Below, one piece after another: positions 36,091 through 37,218 of a DNA stretch of 37,218 nucleotides. How positions within the stretch are numbered: the first letter of the stretch is position 1; every line of letters starts with the position of its first letter. Source of the stretch: an uncultured Pseudomonadota bacterium (GTDB lineage: Bacteria > Pseudomonadota > Alphaproteobacteria > RF32 > CAG-239); NCBI GenBank assembly GCA_949295005.1, contig CASFJL010000013.1, forward strand, positions 1 through 37,218, read 5' to 3'. Position numbers and translations under genes: made by a program. The notes below the pieces were generated by a model, which saw only the letters and a list, made by a program, of their open reading frames with translations, had not been told where the DNA came from and did no database searches.

Positions 36091-37218
36091 TTAATATTGA
36101 TAAGCAAAGTAGGGGGAGGAAAAGCCTGTTTCCAAAAAATCAGATGTATTATCGAAAGATATTTCCACTGTTCCAGAATGATAAGAATAACCTTGTTTTA
36201 CAGGAGTCAAAAAGGCTCCCCTGCTGTATAAATCTGCTGAAATCATATAATTATAATTTAGTCTATCATAAAAACTTTGTTTGCTAAGATAATCTTCCAA
36301 ATCATAAATACTGGGGATGAACCAATCTCCGGCATTTGTACCGATGGTGGAATATTCTAAAACCTTCTTAACACTTTCGCATATTGACATTGAAATCGAT
36401 ATGTTTTGACAAGCTTCAGCTGTCGCTTGAGTATATTCTTTGCCACTGATTTGATGCTCTGTCTTTTTATTGGTCATCAAATAATCATAATCTTCTGCCG
36501 GAAGAGAAAATTTAAAGAATATTGCCCAATCCGGATTATGTATATCGTTAGGATAACTAGAGCGAATCAAAGCAATTCTTTTCTCAGGATTGCCTACAAA
36601 ACCAATGAGCTCATAATCATCAGCCATCTCTTCTGGGATAATTGCGTCAAAACAAACTTTTTCTGAGGGATTGTTTTTGTTCACATATAACAAATCCCCA
36701 AAATTTTCACAATTCGTCTGCTTTCCTTCAATCAAACATATTGATGCAAAATAACTATCATTCCAATGAAGACGAAAACCCTCTTTGCATTTCGTGGCTT
36801 TGTACAATGTCTGATATCCTTCAGTTTCCCATGAAACACATTCTTTACATGTTTCATATTCTTCTGCCGTATGAATATTTCCATAATAAATGCTGTATGT
36901 ATAATACATTTCTCTTTTGTAATAGTAGTAGGCATTCCAAAAACCTTCACCGCAATCATCAACACAATTTTTCACGCAGCGGCCGAAATCATCTTTTTCA
37001 TAACCGCTTTTGCAAGAACCCAGCTTGAAAAAATTGCTCTCCGTACAATCATTAGAAACTCTGGTGCACATCGGGCAATCCATATTTTCCGGACAAGTTG
37101 TCATAAAATATTCAGATGTGTCGCAAGACCTGACAGAACAAGCCTGCTTACAAGAATTTCCGTCTGAAGACAATGTATATCCCGTGTTGCACTCATCAAT
37201 CCGATATTTTTTCTCTCC
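36091..37218 (-). CDS. Cysteine-rich surface protein, C-terminal part (runs off the window)
   Basis: 375 residues are visible and the frame stays open to the window edge, so the N-terminus is missing. The first about 165 residues hold 17 cysteines in short C-x(n)-GY-x(n)-G-x-C units (CNTGYTLSSDGNSC, CKSGYEKDDFGRC). They recall EGF- or furin-like repeats. The remainder (about 190-375) has the DUF1566-like signature GDWFIPSIYDLEDYL, found in surface and secreted proteins. A cell-surface or adhesin role is inference. The apparent TTG start at 37173 is inside the gene. It ends just before a shared terminator. Confidence 0.75.
   Translation of the reverse strand, partial: GEKKYRIDECNTGYTLSSDGNSCKQACSVRSCDTSEYFMTTCPENMDCPMCTRVSNDCTESNFFKLGSCKSGYEKDDFGRCVKNCVDDCGEGFWNAYYYYKREMYYTYSIYYGNIHTAEEYETCKECVSWETEGYQTLYKATKCKEGFRLHWNDSYFASICLIEGKQTNCENFGDLLYVNKNNPSEKVCFDAIIPEEMADDYELIGFVGNPEKRIALIRSSYPNDIHNPDWAIFFKFSLPAEDYDYLMTNKKTEHQISGKEYTQATAEACQNISISMSICESVKKVLEYSTIGTNAGDWFIPSIYDLEDYLSKQSFYDRLNYNYMISADLYSRGAFLTPVKQGYSYHSGTVEISFDNTSDFLETGFSSPYFAYQY

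Noticed and set aside
36406..37167. Several plus-strand frames opposite the cysteine-rich gene
   Set aside because: They follow from the composition of the coding minus strand and have no start signals or motifs.

Overview
The window reads as chromosomal DNA of an AT-rich, flagellated Gram-negative bacterium, most likely an Alphaproteobacterium. Three things point there. The flagellar gene order fliF-fliG-fliH(flbE)-fliN-flbD is that of Caulobacter. A DUF4167 gene lies just downstream of prmC. The box in front of lexA is of the alphaproteobacterial GAAC-N7-GAAC type. The low GC content and a cysteine-rich surface protein at the right edge would fit a host-associated (gut-type) lineage, but that is inference. 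No insertion sequence, prophage, CRISPR array or rRNA was seen.

Left part (1-17.8 kb), housekeeping. On the minus strand: the first codons of a truncated gene, tRNA-Glu with its own promoter and terminator, a divergent polysaccharide deacetylase and lysS. On the plus strand: an exported lysozyme-like protein of unknown family, lexA with an SOS box over its promoter, UDP-glucose dehydrogenase and trpS. A glycine-zipper lipoprotein (minus) diverges from asnS (plus). Then come a small secreted unknown, rpoH, a 53-residue unknown, prmC, DUF4167, a membrane metallophosphoesterase, clpB behind a heat-shock (sigma-32 type) promoter, and an unknown protein.

Middle and right part (17.9-34.7 kb), flagellum. 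Block one is fliK-flgD-flgE, behind a near-perfect sigma-54 promoter and closed by a strong terminator. Block two is fliF-fliG-fliH-fliN-flbD-flhA-flhF-flhG, followed by a FliK-like protein and a J-domain/transmembrane/SH3 protein. No sigma-54 site was found in front of fliF. FlbD is the sigma-54 activator, so the layout suggests the Caulobacter-type hierarchy: the basal-body/export operon makes FlbD, which then switches on the hook operon.

Right edge (34.8-37.2 kb): an unknown 400-residue protein, a bidirectional terminator, and the C-terminal part of a cysteine-rich surface protein that runs off the window.

The regulatory logic is unusually readable. lexA with its box, rpoH with a matching clpB promoter, and flbD with a matching hook-operon promoter are all in the same 37 kb. 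The least understood genes are the lysozyme-like exported protein, the two extra proteins at the end of the flagellar operon, the 400-residue protein after them, and the small ORFs.
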